From Actinomycetota bacterium (GTDB lineage Bacteria; Actinomycetota; Thermoleophilia; Solirubrobacterales; 70-9): 64,000 nucleotides of DNA. Location: contig JAFDWO010000087.1 of NCBI GenBank assembly GCA_018268415.1, forward strand, positions 1 through 64,000, written 5' to 3'. How positions within the stretch are numbered: position 1 is the first letter of the stretch; each line of letters starts with the position of its first letter. Below are positions 50,392 through 58,700 of the stretch, piece after piece. The notes beneath the pieces were generated by a model that worked only from the letters and a program-made list of their open reading frames with translations, was not told the origin of the DNA and made no database searches. Position numbers and translations under genes: made by a program.

Positions 50392-52214
50392 GCCTGCGGG
50401 TCCGCGACCTCGGCGTCGAGGTGCGTCATCGCGGTGTCTGGATCCCGGCCGTGACCGGGGTCAGCTTCGACGTCGAGCCGGGCCAGATGGTCGGGCTGGC
50501 GGGTGAGTCGGGATCGGGCAAGTCGCTGACCGGGCTGGCGATCATGGGCCTGCTGAACTCGACCGCGAGGCGTTCGTCCGGCTCGATCGAGCTGGACGGC
50601 GAGAGGCTTACCGCCGCCGCCGGCGGCGGCCGCCCGGCTGGTGCCGGCACCGGGTTGGCGATGGTCTTCCAGAACCCGATGACCAGCCTCAACCCGTCGC
50701 TGCCGATCGGCCGGCAGATCGCCGAGGCGGTGCAGCTGCACGAGCCCGGCGTCGGGGCGGGGCAGGCCGCCGACCGCGCCCGCGAGCTGTTGGGGCTGGT
50801 CGAGATCAGGGACGCCGCGCACGCGGCGGCGAAATACCCGCACGAGTTCTCCGGCGGGATGCAGCAGCGCGCGATGATCGCGATGGCGGTGGCCTGCGGG
50901 CCGAAGGTCCTGATCGCCGACGAGCCGACCACGGCGCTCGACGTCACCGTCCAGCGGAGCGTCATGGACCTGCTGGCGCGGCTCCAGCGGCAGCTGGGGC
51001 TGGCGGTGCTCCTGGTCAGCCACGACCTTGCCCTGATCGCCGAGCGCTGCGATCAGGTGCTGGTGATGTACGCGGGCGAGCTGGTCGAGGTCGGGCCGGC
51101 CGCCCGGGTCGTCGCCGAGCCCGAGCACCCCTACGTCGCCGGGCTGATCCGGGCGATGCCGGACCGGGCGCTGGAAAGCGGCGCGCTCGAGCCGCTCGAG
51201 GGTCGGGTCCCGCGGGTCGGCGAGTCGGCCCCGACCGAGTGCCGCTTCGCCGGTCGGTGCGAGTTCGCCGTCGACGCCTGTCGTCGCGGTCATCCGGTGA
51301 TGTCGATCGTCGGCGAGCGGGCGCTGGTCCGTTGCGTGCGGGCGGGCAGCCTCGCGCTCGGGTCCCCGGCGCCCTCGGCGGAAGAGGCCCCGGTGCCCGA
51401 CGCGTCGGGCGGCCCGCCGCCCGACGGCAACATCCTCGAGGCCGCGGGGCTGACCAGGCGCTTCGCGGCGCCGGTCGGCCGGGGCGCGAAGCGGATCGTC
51501 GTCGCCGTCAACGAGGTGAGCATCGCCGTCGGCGACGGTGAATCGCTCGGGCTGGTGGGGGAGTCGGGCTCGGGCAAGTCCACCCTGGGCAAGATGATCT
51601 GCGGGCTGACCAGGCCGGACTCCGGCCGCGTCTCCCTCCGGGGCCGTGACGTCCTTGCCGCGAAGGCGTCCTCGGACGAGCTCTGGCGCACGGTCCAGCT
51701 GGTCTTCCAGGATCCGTACTCCTCGCTCAACCCCCGGATGAAGGTCGGGCAGATCCTCGCCGAGCCGCTGAAGCTGTGGCTGGGTGTGTCGAGGAGGGAG
51801 GTCGACGGGCGCGTCGCCGAGCTTCTCGACAGCGTCGGCCTCGACCAGCGCTTCGCCGCGGCCTTCCCGGGGACGCTCTCCGGCGGCCAGCGCCAGCGGG
51901 TCTCGATCGCTCGCGCCCTCGCCGGGGATCCGCGGCTGATCGTCTTCGACGAGGCGGTCTCCTCGCTCGACGTCTCGGTCCAGGCCCAGATCCTCGCCCT
52001 GCTCAATCGACTGCGGGCCGAACGCGGCCTTTCCTACCTCTTCATCAGCCACGACATCGGGGTGGTCCGACTGGTCTGCGACCGGGTGGCGGTGATGCGC
52101 AACGGAGAGATCGTCGAGACCTGCGCGGCGGGCGACCTCGTGCCCGGTTCGACGCATCAGCCCTACACCGAGAGGCTGCTTTCGGCCGTTCCCCGGATGC
52201 CCGCGCGGGCGTGA
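50388..52214 (+). CDS. Fused dual ABC ATPase (OppD-OppF type)
   Basis: A 608-residue protein with two complete ABC domains. In the first, Walker A is GESGSGKS near residue 40, the signature FSGGMQQR, and Walker B LIADEPTTALD; a Cys cluster (CRFAGRCEFAVDACRR) follows at ~285. In the second, Walker A is GESGSGKST near 391, the signature LSGGQRQR, and Walker B LIVFDEAVSSLD, where the usual DEP is DEA. One chain thus supplies both motor halves, so only this gene is needed to complete the transporter. Confidence 0.95.
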   Translation: MSLRVRDLGVEVRHRGVWIPAVTGVSFDVEPGQMVGLAGESGSGKSLTGLAIMGLLNSTARRSSGSIELDGERLTAAAGGGRPAGAGTGLAMVFQNPMTSLNPSLPIGRQIAEAVQLHEPGVGAGQAADRARELLGLVEIRDAAHAAAKYPHEFSGGMQQRAMIAMAVACGPKVLIADEPTTALDVTVQRSVMDLLARLQRQLGLAVLLVSHDLALIAERCDQVLVMYAGELVEVGPAARVVAEPEHPYVAGLIRAMPDRALESGALEPLEGRVPRVGESAPTECRFAGRCEFAVDACRRGHPVMSIVGERALVRCVRAGSLALGSPAPSAEEAPVPDASGGPPPDGNILEAAGLTRRFAAPVGRGAKRIVVAVNEVSIAVGDGESLGLVGESGSGKSTLGKMICGLTRPDSGRVSLRGRDVLAAKASSDELWRTVQLVFQDPYSSLNPRMKVGQILAEPLKLWLGVSRREVDGRVAELLDSVGLDQRFAAAFPGTLSGGQRQRVSIARALAGDPRLIVFDEAVSSLDVSVQAQILALLNRLRAERGLSYLFISHDIGVVRLVCDRVAVMRNGEIVETCAAGDLVPGSTHQPYTERLLSAVPRMPARA

Positions 52215-52218
52215 TCGG

Positions 52219-53133
52219 ATGGAGGGAAAGTTGAAGGTCGAGCGGTTGGGTGACCGGGTCCATTACCTGCCCGGGTTCCCCTACGCGGCGATCGTGGTGA
52301 CCGACGATGGCGTGGTGTCGTTCGACGGGCCGATGCTGCCCGGGCCGGGCAGGGCGTGGCGGCGGCACGTGGACGCCCAGGGCCCGCTGCGGGCGAGCTT
52401 CCTGCTGGAGCACCACATGGACCACGTGTTCGCGGCCTCCTACCTGGAGCCGCCGGTGCTGATCTCCACCGAGCGGACCGACGCGGACTTCTACGCCACC
52501 ACGGAATCCGAGGAGGGGGCCCGCAAGCGCCTCCTGGCGCTCGATCCCGACAGCGCCGAGGAGATCGCCGGACTCCAGCTCCGCCGCCCCGACCTCACCT
52601 TCTCCGAGCGCCTGACCATGACCGTCGGGGGCTCCACCTTCGTCGCCTTCCACGCCCCGGGCCACACGCCGGGATCGATGGTCGTCCACGCGGTCGAGGA
52701 CCGGGTCGCCTTCGTCGCCGACAACCTCAGCCCCGGACTGTCGCTGGCGTTCAGCATGGGCTCGGCCGACGTCGAAGGCTGGTTTCCCACCCTCGCGCTG
52801 CTCGAATCGCTCGATGTCGATTGGTTCCTCAGCGGCCACGGGGAGCCGTGTGGAAAGGAGGAGCTCGGCGCCCACCGCGAGCGGCTGCTGGAGACGATCG
52901 GCGTGGTGCGCGAGCTTCGTGATCGCGGGTTGTCACGGACCGCCGCGGAGGCGGAGATCGTCCGTATGCCGATCTGGGACGCGTGGGGGCGGAGCGCGCG
53001 GGTTCCCTACGCGCCGACCCCGTCGGGCGCCGCCCCGCCGGTCTCTCGCACGGCGGGCATCGCCAGGATCTACGAAAGCCTCGACCAACACACTCCAACC
53101 TCTACGAAAGGGCCCGATGTCGAAGCTGAGTGA
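52219..53133 (+). CDS. MBL-fold metallo-hydrolase with altered metal motif
   Basis: A 304-residue metallo-beta-lactamase-fold protein. The metal-binding HxHxDH motif appears as LLEHHMDHVF (residues ~60-70), so the first His of the motif is Glu while HxDH is kept. The other metal sites are in HAPGHTPGSM, VADNLSPG (Asp) and LSGHGEP (His). A single-metal or changed-metal enzyme is possible. It follows the fused ATPase gene by 4 bp and overlaps the crotonase gene by 17 bp, so it belongs to the same unit and probably hydrolyses a thioester, lactone or similar compound taken up by this transporter. Confidence 0.88.
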   Translation: MEGKLKVERLGDRVHYLPGFPYAAIVVTDDGVVSFDGPMLPGPGRAWRRHVDAQGPLRASFLLEHHMDHVFAASYLEPPVLISTERTDADFYATTESEEGARKRLLALDPDSAEEIAGLQLRRPDLTFSERLTMTVGGSTFVAFHAPGHTPGSMVVHAVEDRVAFVADNLSPGLSLAFSMGSADVEGWFPTLALLESLDVDWFLSGHGEPCGKEELGAHRERLLETIGVVRELRDRGLSRTAAEAEIVRMPIWDAWGRSARVPYAPTPSGAAPPVSRTAGIARIYESLDQHTPTSTKGPDVEAE

Positions 53134-53926
53134 GTACGCCGAGCGGTACGAGATCGCCGAGATCACCCGTGACGACGGTGTCCTGGAGGTCAGGTTCCAC
53201 AGTAACGGTGGGCCGCTGCGGTTCGGTCGCGAGGTACACCGGGAATGGCCCGCCCTCTTTGCCGACATCAAGCGGGACCGGGACAACCGGATCGTGATCC
53301 TCACCGGCGCGGGCGACGCGCTGATCCCACCACGGCTGATGCTGCGCGACCGTAAGTACACCCCGGAGAGCTGGCGCGAGCTCTTCGAGGAGGGCCGTGA
53401 CCTGATCTACGGGATCCTCGACATCCCGGTGCCGGTGATCGCCGCGGTCAACGGCCCGGTCCACATCCACTCCGAGGTGGCGCTGCTCAGCGACATCGTG
53501 GTGGCGGCCCACGACACCACCTTCCGTGATCTCTGCCACGTGCCCGAGCAGATGATCCCTGGCGACGGCATGCACGTCGTGATGCCGATGCTGATGGGTC
53601 GGCTGCGGGCCAGCTACTTCCTCCTCACCGGCCAGGTCATCGACGCGGGGGAGGCGAAGCAGATCGGCCTCGTCAACGAGGTCCTGCCGCGCGAGCAGGT
53701 GCTCGACCGGGCCCGGGAGCTGGCCCACAAGCTGCTCGCCCAGCCCGCCGCGAACCTTCGCTACACGAGGATGATCCTCACCCACGAAGTCCGGGCGCGC
53801 ATGCACGGCCTGCTCGAGCTGGGGATGGCGGTCGAGGGGCTCGCCGCCCTGGACTCGAGGTGGGACGACTGGGAGCTCCCGATCGAGGGCGACTGGCCGG
53901 GGTTCAAGGACCAGGCGCCGGGCTGA
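53117..53926 (+). CDS. Enoyl-CoA hydratase/isomerase-family protein
   Basis: A 269-residue crotonase-fold protein from ATG 53117. The first oxyanion strand is NRIVILTGAGDALIPP and the second is PVIAAVNGPVHIHSEVALLSDIVVAAHD. The usual catalytic Glu pair is not obvious; the EVALLSDI and CHVPEQMIPGDGM positions suggest a hydrolase, or decarboxylase-like variant. LRASYFLLTGQVIDAGEAKQIGLVNEVLP is the conserved helix region. Last gene of the second transporter unit, 13 bp before a convergent gene. Confidence 0.9.
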   Translation: MSKLSEYAERYEIAEITRDDGVLEVRFHSNGGPLRFGREVHREWPALFADIKRDRDNRIVILTGAGDALIPPRLMLRDRKYTPESWRELFEEGRDLIYGILDIPVPVIAAVNGPVHIHSEVALLSDIVVAAHDTTFRDLCHVPEQMIPGDGMHVVMPMLMGRLRASYFLLTGQVIDAGEAKQIGLVNEVLPREQVLDRARELAHKLLAQPAANLRYTRMILTHEVRARMHGLLELGMAVEGLAALDSRWDDWELPIEGDWPGFKDQAPG

Positions 53927-53938
53927 GCCGGCCTGGCC

Positions 53939-54568
53939 TCAGCCGTGTTGGCCCGCGGTCCAGCCGCTCGGTGACAGGTGCTCCGTGCCGAACTGCATCG
54001 GTACGTCCTCGAGCGGTGGCGCCAGCGTGTCGTTCCAGCGGTTGAGGAAGCCGAAGAACGAGATGACCGCGACGATCTCGAGGATCTGGTCGTCGTCGAA
54101 GTGGCGGTGGAGTTCCTCGAAGTTCTCGGCGGTGACCGCATTGGGGGTCACCCCGGCGGCGATCGCGAGGCGCAGCGCGACGCGCTCGGACTCGTCGAAT
54201 TCGTCGCTCGCCTCGAAGTCCCAGACGTTTTCGATCTTCGCCACCGGCACGCCGTGGTTCGCCCCGTGGGCGAGGGTGTGGGCCTGGCAGTAGCGGCAGC
54301 CCGCCGACCGACTTGCCATCCCGGCGACCAGCCATTTCAGCTCGACCGGGACGCGGCCGGGGCGATGGAGGACCAGCTCGCCGAGGTCGACGAGGGCGGT
54401 CGAGAGCTCGGCATCACGGGCCATGATCCGCAGGGCGTTGGGGAAGAAGCCGCCGTAGACGCCGGCCAACGGATCGAACAGGTCGGCGTGGCCGGCGAAC
54501 ACTTCGCGAGCCTCCAACTCGTCCAGGGGCTCGACCAGGAAAGCGGGACCTTCGGCGGGAGCGTTCAT
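53939..54568 (-). CDS. AhpD/carboxymuconolactone decarboxylase-like protein
   Basis: A 209-residue AhpD-like (CMD family) all-helical protein. The redox motif SAGCRYCQAHTLAHG (CxxC...H) is intact, preceded by LKWLVAGMASR. Such proteins are peroxidase partners or act in CMD-type decarboxylation. The start is ATG 54568. The promoter just upstream (54576-54603) overlaps the opposite-strand promoter of the hydrolase gene. Confidence 0.9.
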   Translation of the reverse strand: MNAPAEGPAFLVEPLDELEAREVFAGHADLFDPLAGVYGGFFPNALRIMARDAELSTALVDLGELVLHRPGRVPVELKWLVAGMASRSAGCRYCQAHTLAHGANHGVPVAKIENVWDFEASDEFDESERVALRLAIAAGVTPNAVTAENFEELHRHFDDDQILEIVAVISFFGFLNRWNDTLAPPLEDVPMQFGTEHLSPSGWTAGQHG

Positions 54569-54575
54569 GATTGCA

Positions 54576-54603
54576 GTCTAGAACAAAGTCTATGTATGTC
54601 AAT
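54576..54603 (-). promoter_or_regulatory. Promoter of the AhpD-like gene
   Basis: On the minus strand TTGACA (54603-54598), a 16-bp spacer and TAGACT (54581-54576), 7 bp upstream of the ATG at 54568. The short distance suggests a leaderless or nearly leaderless transcript. Confidence 0.55.
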
Positions 54604-54616
54604 TACATATTCTGGT

Positions 54617-54622
54617 ATTGTC
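54617..54622 (+). promoter_or_regulatory. -10 box of the alpha/beta hydrolase gene
   Basis: TATTGT at 54617-54622 ends 7 bp before ATG 54630, with no Shine-Dalgarno sequence, which fits leaderless initiation. The surrounding 54585-54622 is AT-rich against the background. The -35 is not clear. Confidence 0.45.
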
Positions 54623-54629
54623 ACTTACC

Positions 54630-55511
54630 ATGGAGAGCAGGCTCGACGTCGGGGGCGGGGAGATCGTCTACGAGACGATCGGTGACGGCGATGTGGTGAT
54701 TCTCACTCCGGGCGGGCGGCACGGCCGTGATGTCCCCGGGCTCCGTGAGCTCGCGGGCGGCCTCGCCGAGCGTGGGCTGATGGCGGTCATCTGGGACCGC
54801 CGTAACTGCGGCGCCGCCGACGTCGGGTTCGAAGGACGTTCGGAGTCGCATATGTGGGCCGAGGACCTGGCTGCGCTGGCGGTCGCGCTCGACCGCGGCC
54901 CGGTGCTCCTCGCCGGCGGCTCGGCCGGCTCCCGGATCTCCCTGCTGACCGCGGTCCTCCGTCCCGAGCTCACCAGAGGCTTGGCGCTCTGGTGGGTCAC
55001 CGGCGGTCTCTACGGGCACTTCGGGCTCGCCGCGCACTTCTCGCTGCCGATGATCAAGGCGGTGAGCGACGGCGGCATGGAGGCGGTGGCCGACCTGCCG
55101 GAATGGGCCGCCTCGCAGCAGGCCAACCCCGGCAACCGCGACCGGATCCTCACCGCCGACCCCGAGCAGTTCCGCGCGACCGCGATCCGCTGGCTCGAAG
55201 CCTTCGTGCCCGACTCGCGGAACCTGCTCCCCGGCGTCCCGACCGACTCGCTGCGGGGGATCGAGGCGCCGGCTCTGATCTTCCGCAGCGAAGAGTCGGA
55301 CCCGATGCATCCGGCGGCGACCACCGACGCGCTCGACCGGGTCCTGGCCGACTCGGAGCTCGTCGCGCCGCCCTGGTCGCCGCGCGAATGGCCCGCGATC
55401 GACGCGGCGATGCATCAGGGCAGCTTCGCCTGCTGGGAGCGGCTGGCGGCGCCGATCGCGGACTGGGCGGCGGCTCGCCGCGGAGACGGTCGTCTGTCCG
55501 TTACAGAATGA
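54630..55511 (+). CDS. Alpha/beta-fold hydrolase
   Basis: A 293-residue hydrolase. The strand-loop GDGDVVILTPGGRHGRDVPGLR replaces the usual HG oxyanion motif by PGGR, the elbow is LLAGGSAGSRISLL (GGSAGS), and candidate acid and His are in ESDPMHP and DAAMHQGSF. The first open-frame codon is TTG 54618, but ATG 54630 fits the promoter distance. Its stop overlaps the MocR gene start in ATGA, so the two are co-translated. Substrate unknown. Confidence 0.85.
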   Translation: MESRLDVGGGEIVYETIGDGDVVILTPGGRHGRDVPGLRELAGGLAERGLMAVIWDRRNCGAADVGFEGRSESHMWAEDLAALAVALDRGPVLLAGGSAGSRISLLTAVLRPELTRGLALWWVTGGLYGHFGLAAHFSLPMIKAVSDGGMEAVADLPEWAASQQANPGNRDRILTADPEQFRATAIRWLEAFVPDSRNLLPGVPTDSLRGIEAPALIFRSEESDPMHPAATTDALDRVLADSELVAPPWSPREWPAIDAAMHQGSFACWERLAAPIADWAAARRGDGRLSVTE

Positions 55512-56881
55512 CCAGTATGTCTGTCAAGGCGCCGTCGCGTGGTACGTTCCGTGCCGGTTTGGACACGGCGAAGTACATCAAAGGGTCGACGGCCTCGGAG
55601 ATCGCCGCCAGCATCGAGAGCGCGATCACCTCGGACGCCCTGAAGGCCGAAAGTCGACTGCCCACGGTGCGGGCGCTGGCCGAGTCGTTGGGGGTCAGCC
55701 ACTCGACCGTCGCGTCCGCCTACCGCACCCTGCAACTGCGCAACCTGATCTCCTCGCAGGGCCGCTCCGGCACCCTGGTGAACCCCCGCCCGCAGTTCGG
55801 CCCGCGGCCCGGGCTCGCCCTGCCGAGCGGCGTCCGGGACCTCGCCAGTGGCAATCCGAGCCCGGAGCTCCTGCCGCCGCTCGGGCGCTACCTGCCGGTC
55901 GAGGACGCACCCCCACGCCTCTACGGAGAGAAGCGGAACCTCGAGGCCCTGCTCGAGATCGGACGGGAGTGGTTCGGCGCGGGCGGGGTCGACGCCGAGG
56001 CGATGGCGGTGACGAACGGCGCGCTCGACGCCGTCGAGCGGCTGCTCGCCGCCACCTCCGCGGGCGATCGGGTGATCGTCGAGGACCCCGGCTTCTGGAT
56101 CGTGCGCGACCTGCTCACCGCGCACGGCCGGCTGATCGAGCCGGTTCCGATCGACCAGGAGGGGTTTCGGCCCGAGGCGCTCGAGCGCGCCCTCGGCGAC
56201 CCGGTCGCGGCGATCGTCTACAGCCCGGTCGCGCAGAATCCCACCGGGGCGGTCCTGACCGAGCGGCGGGCGACCGAGCTGCGCTCGATCCTGGCCGGTA
56301 GCCCCGACGCCTTCCTGATCGAGAACGACCACGCGAACCTGGTCGCCGGTGCCACGGCCGGCTCGCTGATCGAGCCCAACCGCAAACGGTGGGCGGTGGT
56401 CCGCACGGTGTCGAAGGCGCTCGGTCCCGACCTGCGGCTGGCCCTCGTGGCCGGCGACCGGCACACGATCGACACACTCGAGTCCCGCCAGCAGCTGGGT
56501 ACCGCGTGGGTGAGTCACATCATGCAGCAGACGGTGGCGCGGATGCTCGCCGACGTGAAGGTCCGCAAGGGCTTCGGGGAGGCCGCCGCCATCTACGACG
56601 AGCGACGCCAGGCGCTGATCGCGGCGCTGGCCGCCGGCGGGGTTCCCGCCTACGGGAGCGCCGGGATGAACGTCTGGGTCCCGGTCGCCGAAGAGTCCTC
56701 GCTCGTCAGCCAGATGATCGAACGGGGCTGGGGGATCTGTCCCGGGGAGCGGTTCCGCGTCCGCAGCGAGGCGGCGGTGCGGATCACGATCTCGACCCTC
56801 GAGCCGGACGACGCTCGGAAGCTTGCACAGGACATGGCCGAAGTGATGCGTGGCGCTGACTCCAGCGCCCGCTCGGCCTAG
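55508..56881 (+). CDS. MocR-type regulator (GntR HTH fused to aminotransferase)
   Basis: A 457-residue regulator. Residues ~30-90 are a GntR winged helix (ASEIAASIESAITSDALKAESRLPTVRALAESLGVSHSTVASAYRTLQLRNLISSQGRSGTLV). Residues ~115-450 are a class-I aminotransferase-like PLP domain with the PLP Lys in TVSKALGPDLRLA. MocR proteins sense PLP plus an amine and control nearby genes. It overlaps the hydrolase gene by 4 nt and precedes a cyclase-FAH unit by 32 bp, so it could control the hydrolase and the genes up to 58641. Confidence 0.92.
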   Translation: MTSMSVKAPSRGTFRAGLDTAKYIKGSTASEIAASIESAITSDALKAESRLPTVRALAESLGVSHSTVASAYRTLQLRNLISSQGRSGTLVNPRPQFGPRPGLALPSGVRDLASGNPSPELLPPLGRYLPVEDAPPRLYGEKRNLEALLEIGREWFGAGGVDAEAMAVTNGALDAVERLLAATSAGDRVIVEDPGFWIVRDLLTAHGRLIEPVPIDQEGFRPEALERALGDPVAAIVYSPVAQNPTGAVLTERRATELRSILAGSPDAFLIENDHANLVAGATAGSLIEPNRKRWAVVRTVSKALGPDLRLALVAGDRHTIDTLESRQQLGTAWVSHIMQQTVARMLADVKVRKGFGEAAAIYDERRQALIAALAAGGVPAYGSAGMNVWVPVAEESSLVSQMIERGWGICPGERFRVRSEAAVRITISTLEPDDARKLAQDMAEVMRGADSSARSA

Positions 56882-56913
56882 TACACGAACCAGCGAGACG
56901 AGGAGAGTCCGGG

Positions 56914-57714
56914 ATGCCTGACCTGATCGAAGCCGGCGGCCAACGCATGGTGGCCTACGACCTGAGTGCGACGCTGACCAACGAGACCAGCTCGTTCGAG
57001 GCCAATCCTCACCACATCGAGTACACGACGAACGAGGACATGGAGGGCATCTGCGGCGACATCTTCGAAGGCCTGACCGTCGACTACTTCCCCGACGGCA
57101 AGCTCTTCAACATCGAGACGGTGACGCTCTCGACCCACGCCGGTACCCACGTCGACGCACCACACCATTACGGGCCGGCGCGCGCCGGGGTGGCGCAGAC
57201 GATCGACGAGGTGTCGCTGCGCTGGTACTTCGGTGACGGGGTGCGACTCGACTTCACCCACAAGGAGCCCGGGTCCGGCATCACCAAGGACGACGTCCTC
57301 CGGGCTCTCGACGCGGCCGGGCACGAGCTGAAGCCCTACGACATCGTCCTCGCCTGGACCGGGACCAGCGCCCACTACGGCGAGCCCGGGTACGAGCGGA
57401 TCCATCCCGGCCTGCGTCGCGAGGCGACCGAGTTCCTGATCGACCAGGGCGTGCGCCTGATCGGCATCGACGCCTGGGGCCTCGACCGGCCGAACCACAT
57501 CATGATCGAGGAGGCGCGGGCCGGCGATCGCGACCAGCTCCTGGAGAGCCACGTCCTCGGTCGCGAGAAGGCGTACTCCCAGATCGAGAAGCTGGCCAAC
57601 CTCGACCAGCTGCCGGTCTCCACCGGCTTCACCGTTGCCGCGTTCCCGATCAAGCTCGAGCGGGCCAGCGGTGCCTGGGCGCGGGTGGTGGCTTTCGTGC
57701 CCGAGGCCGGCTAG
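56914..57714 (+). CDS. Cyclase-family (KynB-like) metal hydrolase
   Basis: A 266-residue cyclase-family enzyme with the full canonical metal motif STHAGTHVDAPHHYG (residues ~84-98), unlike the cyclase at 18425. Other landmarks are ITKDDVLRALDAAG, DIVLAWTGT and GIDAWGLDRP. Kynurenine formamidase and isatin hydrolase belong to this fold, and amide or enol-lactone hydrolysis is expected. The RBS gaggag lies 9 bp upstream. An FAH-type gene follows 21 bp downstream, a typical pairing in aromatic or lactam degradation. Confidence 0.92.
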   Translation: MPDLIEAGGQRMVAYDLSATLTNETSSFEANPHHIEYTTNEDMEGICGDIFEGLTVDYFPDGKLFNIETVTLSTHAGTHVDAPHHYGPARAGVAQTIDEVSLRWYFGDGVRLDFTHKEPGSGITKDDVLRALDAAGHELKPYDIVLAWTGTSAHYGEPGYERIHPGLRREATEFLIDQGVRLIGIDAWGLDRPNHIMIEEARAGDRDQLLESHVLGREKAYSQIEKLANLDQLPVSTGFTVAAFPIKLERASGAWARVVAFVPEAG

Positions 57715-57735
57715 CCCGGGCGTCGGGGCACCGAC

Positions 57736-58641
57736 ATGCGCTGGGTCAGCTTCGCCACCGCGGCCGATCCCCAGGTCGAGCGGGTGGGCGTCGCGATCGA
57801 GGAGGAGATCGTCGCCCTGCCGGCGGGCACGACGCTGCTCGGCCTGCTGCGGGCCGAAGGCGATCTCCGGGCCGCCGGGGAGGCGGCCCTGGCGGCCCGC
57901 CACGAGGTACAGGAGCCGGCTGCCGTCCGGCTCCTGCCGCCGATCCCGGAGCCGCCCAGCGTGCGGGACTTCATGGCGTTCGAGCAGCACGTCGCGAGCG
58001 CCGCTCGCCACTACGGGCGCGAGGTGGCCGAGGCCTGGTACCGGATGCCGGTCTTCTACTTCTCCAACCCGGCGTCGATGTTCGGCGCGCGCGATCCGGT
58101 CGGCATCCCCGCCGACTCCGAGCGCTTCGACTTCGAGCTCGAGGTCGGTTGTGTGATCGGGCGCGAAGGTCGCGACGTGGCGGCGGCGGACGCGATGGAT
58201 CACGTCGCCGGCTTCACCATCTTCTGCGACTGGAGCGCCCGTGATCTGCAGCTGGACGAGATGACGGTCGGCCTCGGGCCGGCCAAGGGGAAGGACAGCG
58301 CGACGACGCTCGGGCCCTTCATGGTGTCGCCGGAGGAGCTCGAGGACGTCCAGAGCCCGAAGGGCTACGACCTCCGCATGAGCGCGTTCCTGAACGGCCG
58401 CGAACTGGGCTCGGACCGCTGGAGCAACGTGCACTTCTCCTTCCCGGAGATGATCGAGCGGGCCTCGCGGGGCACGCGGCTGCGCCCCGGCGACATCCTC
58501 GGCTCGGGCACCTGCGGGTACGGCTGCCTCTCCGAGCTCCGGCGCAGCGACGACCAGCTCGGCTGGCTCGCTCCCGGCGACGTGGTGAGGCTGGAGATCG
58601 AGCGGCTGGGGAGCGTGGAAAGCCGCATCACCAGCGGCTAA
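57736..58641 (+). CDS. Fumarylacetoacetate hydrolase-family protein
   Basis: A 301-residue FAH-superfamily enzyme. The lid and entry region are SVRDFMAFEQHVASAARHYG and FYFSNPASMFGARDPV. The metal-binding acidic residues are in FDFELEVGCVIGREGRDV and DWSARDLQ, followed by KDSATTLGPFMVSPEEL and GTRLRPGDILGSGTCGYGCL. Members cleave C-C bonds of beta-diketo acids or act as hydratase/decarboxylase. The N-terminal ~70-residue extra domain (MRWVSFATAADPQVERVGVAIEEE) is usual. It ends just before an AT-rich promoter region. Confidence 0.92.
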   Translation: MRWVSFATAADPQVERVGVAIEEEIVALPAGTTLLGLLRAEGDLRAAGEAALAARHEVQEPAAVRLLPPIPEPPSVRDFMAFEQHVASAARHYGREVAEAWYRMPVFYFSNPASMFGARDPVGIPADSERFDFELEVGCVIGREGRDVAAADAMDHVAGFTIFCDWSARDLQLDEMTVGLGPAKGKDSATTLGPFMVSPEELEDVQSPKGYDLRMSAFLNGRELGSDRWSNVHFSFPEMIERASRGTRLRPGDILGSGTCGYGCLSELRRSDDQLGWLAPGDVVRLEIERLGSVESRITSG

Positions 58642-58673
58642 AAACATATTTCCAACTATGTACGGTCCAAACC

Positions 58674-58692
58674 AGCACATTTGTGCTAGGTT
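58674..58692 (+). promoter_or_regulatory. Palindrome and -10 box of the acyl-CoA synthetase gene
   Basis: AGCACA-TT-TGTGCT (58674-58687) abuts -10 TAGGTT (58687-58692), which ends 8 bp before ATG 58701. There is no Shine-Dalgarno sequence, again suggesting a leaderless message. The -10 hexamer is identical to that of the promoter at 46661, which also has a palindrome just upstream. Confidence 0.55.
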
Positions 58693-58700
58693 TATCCGGG

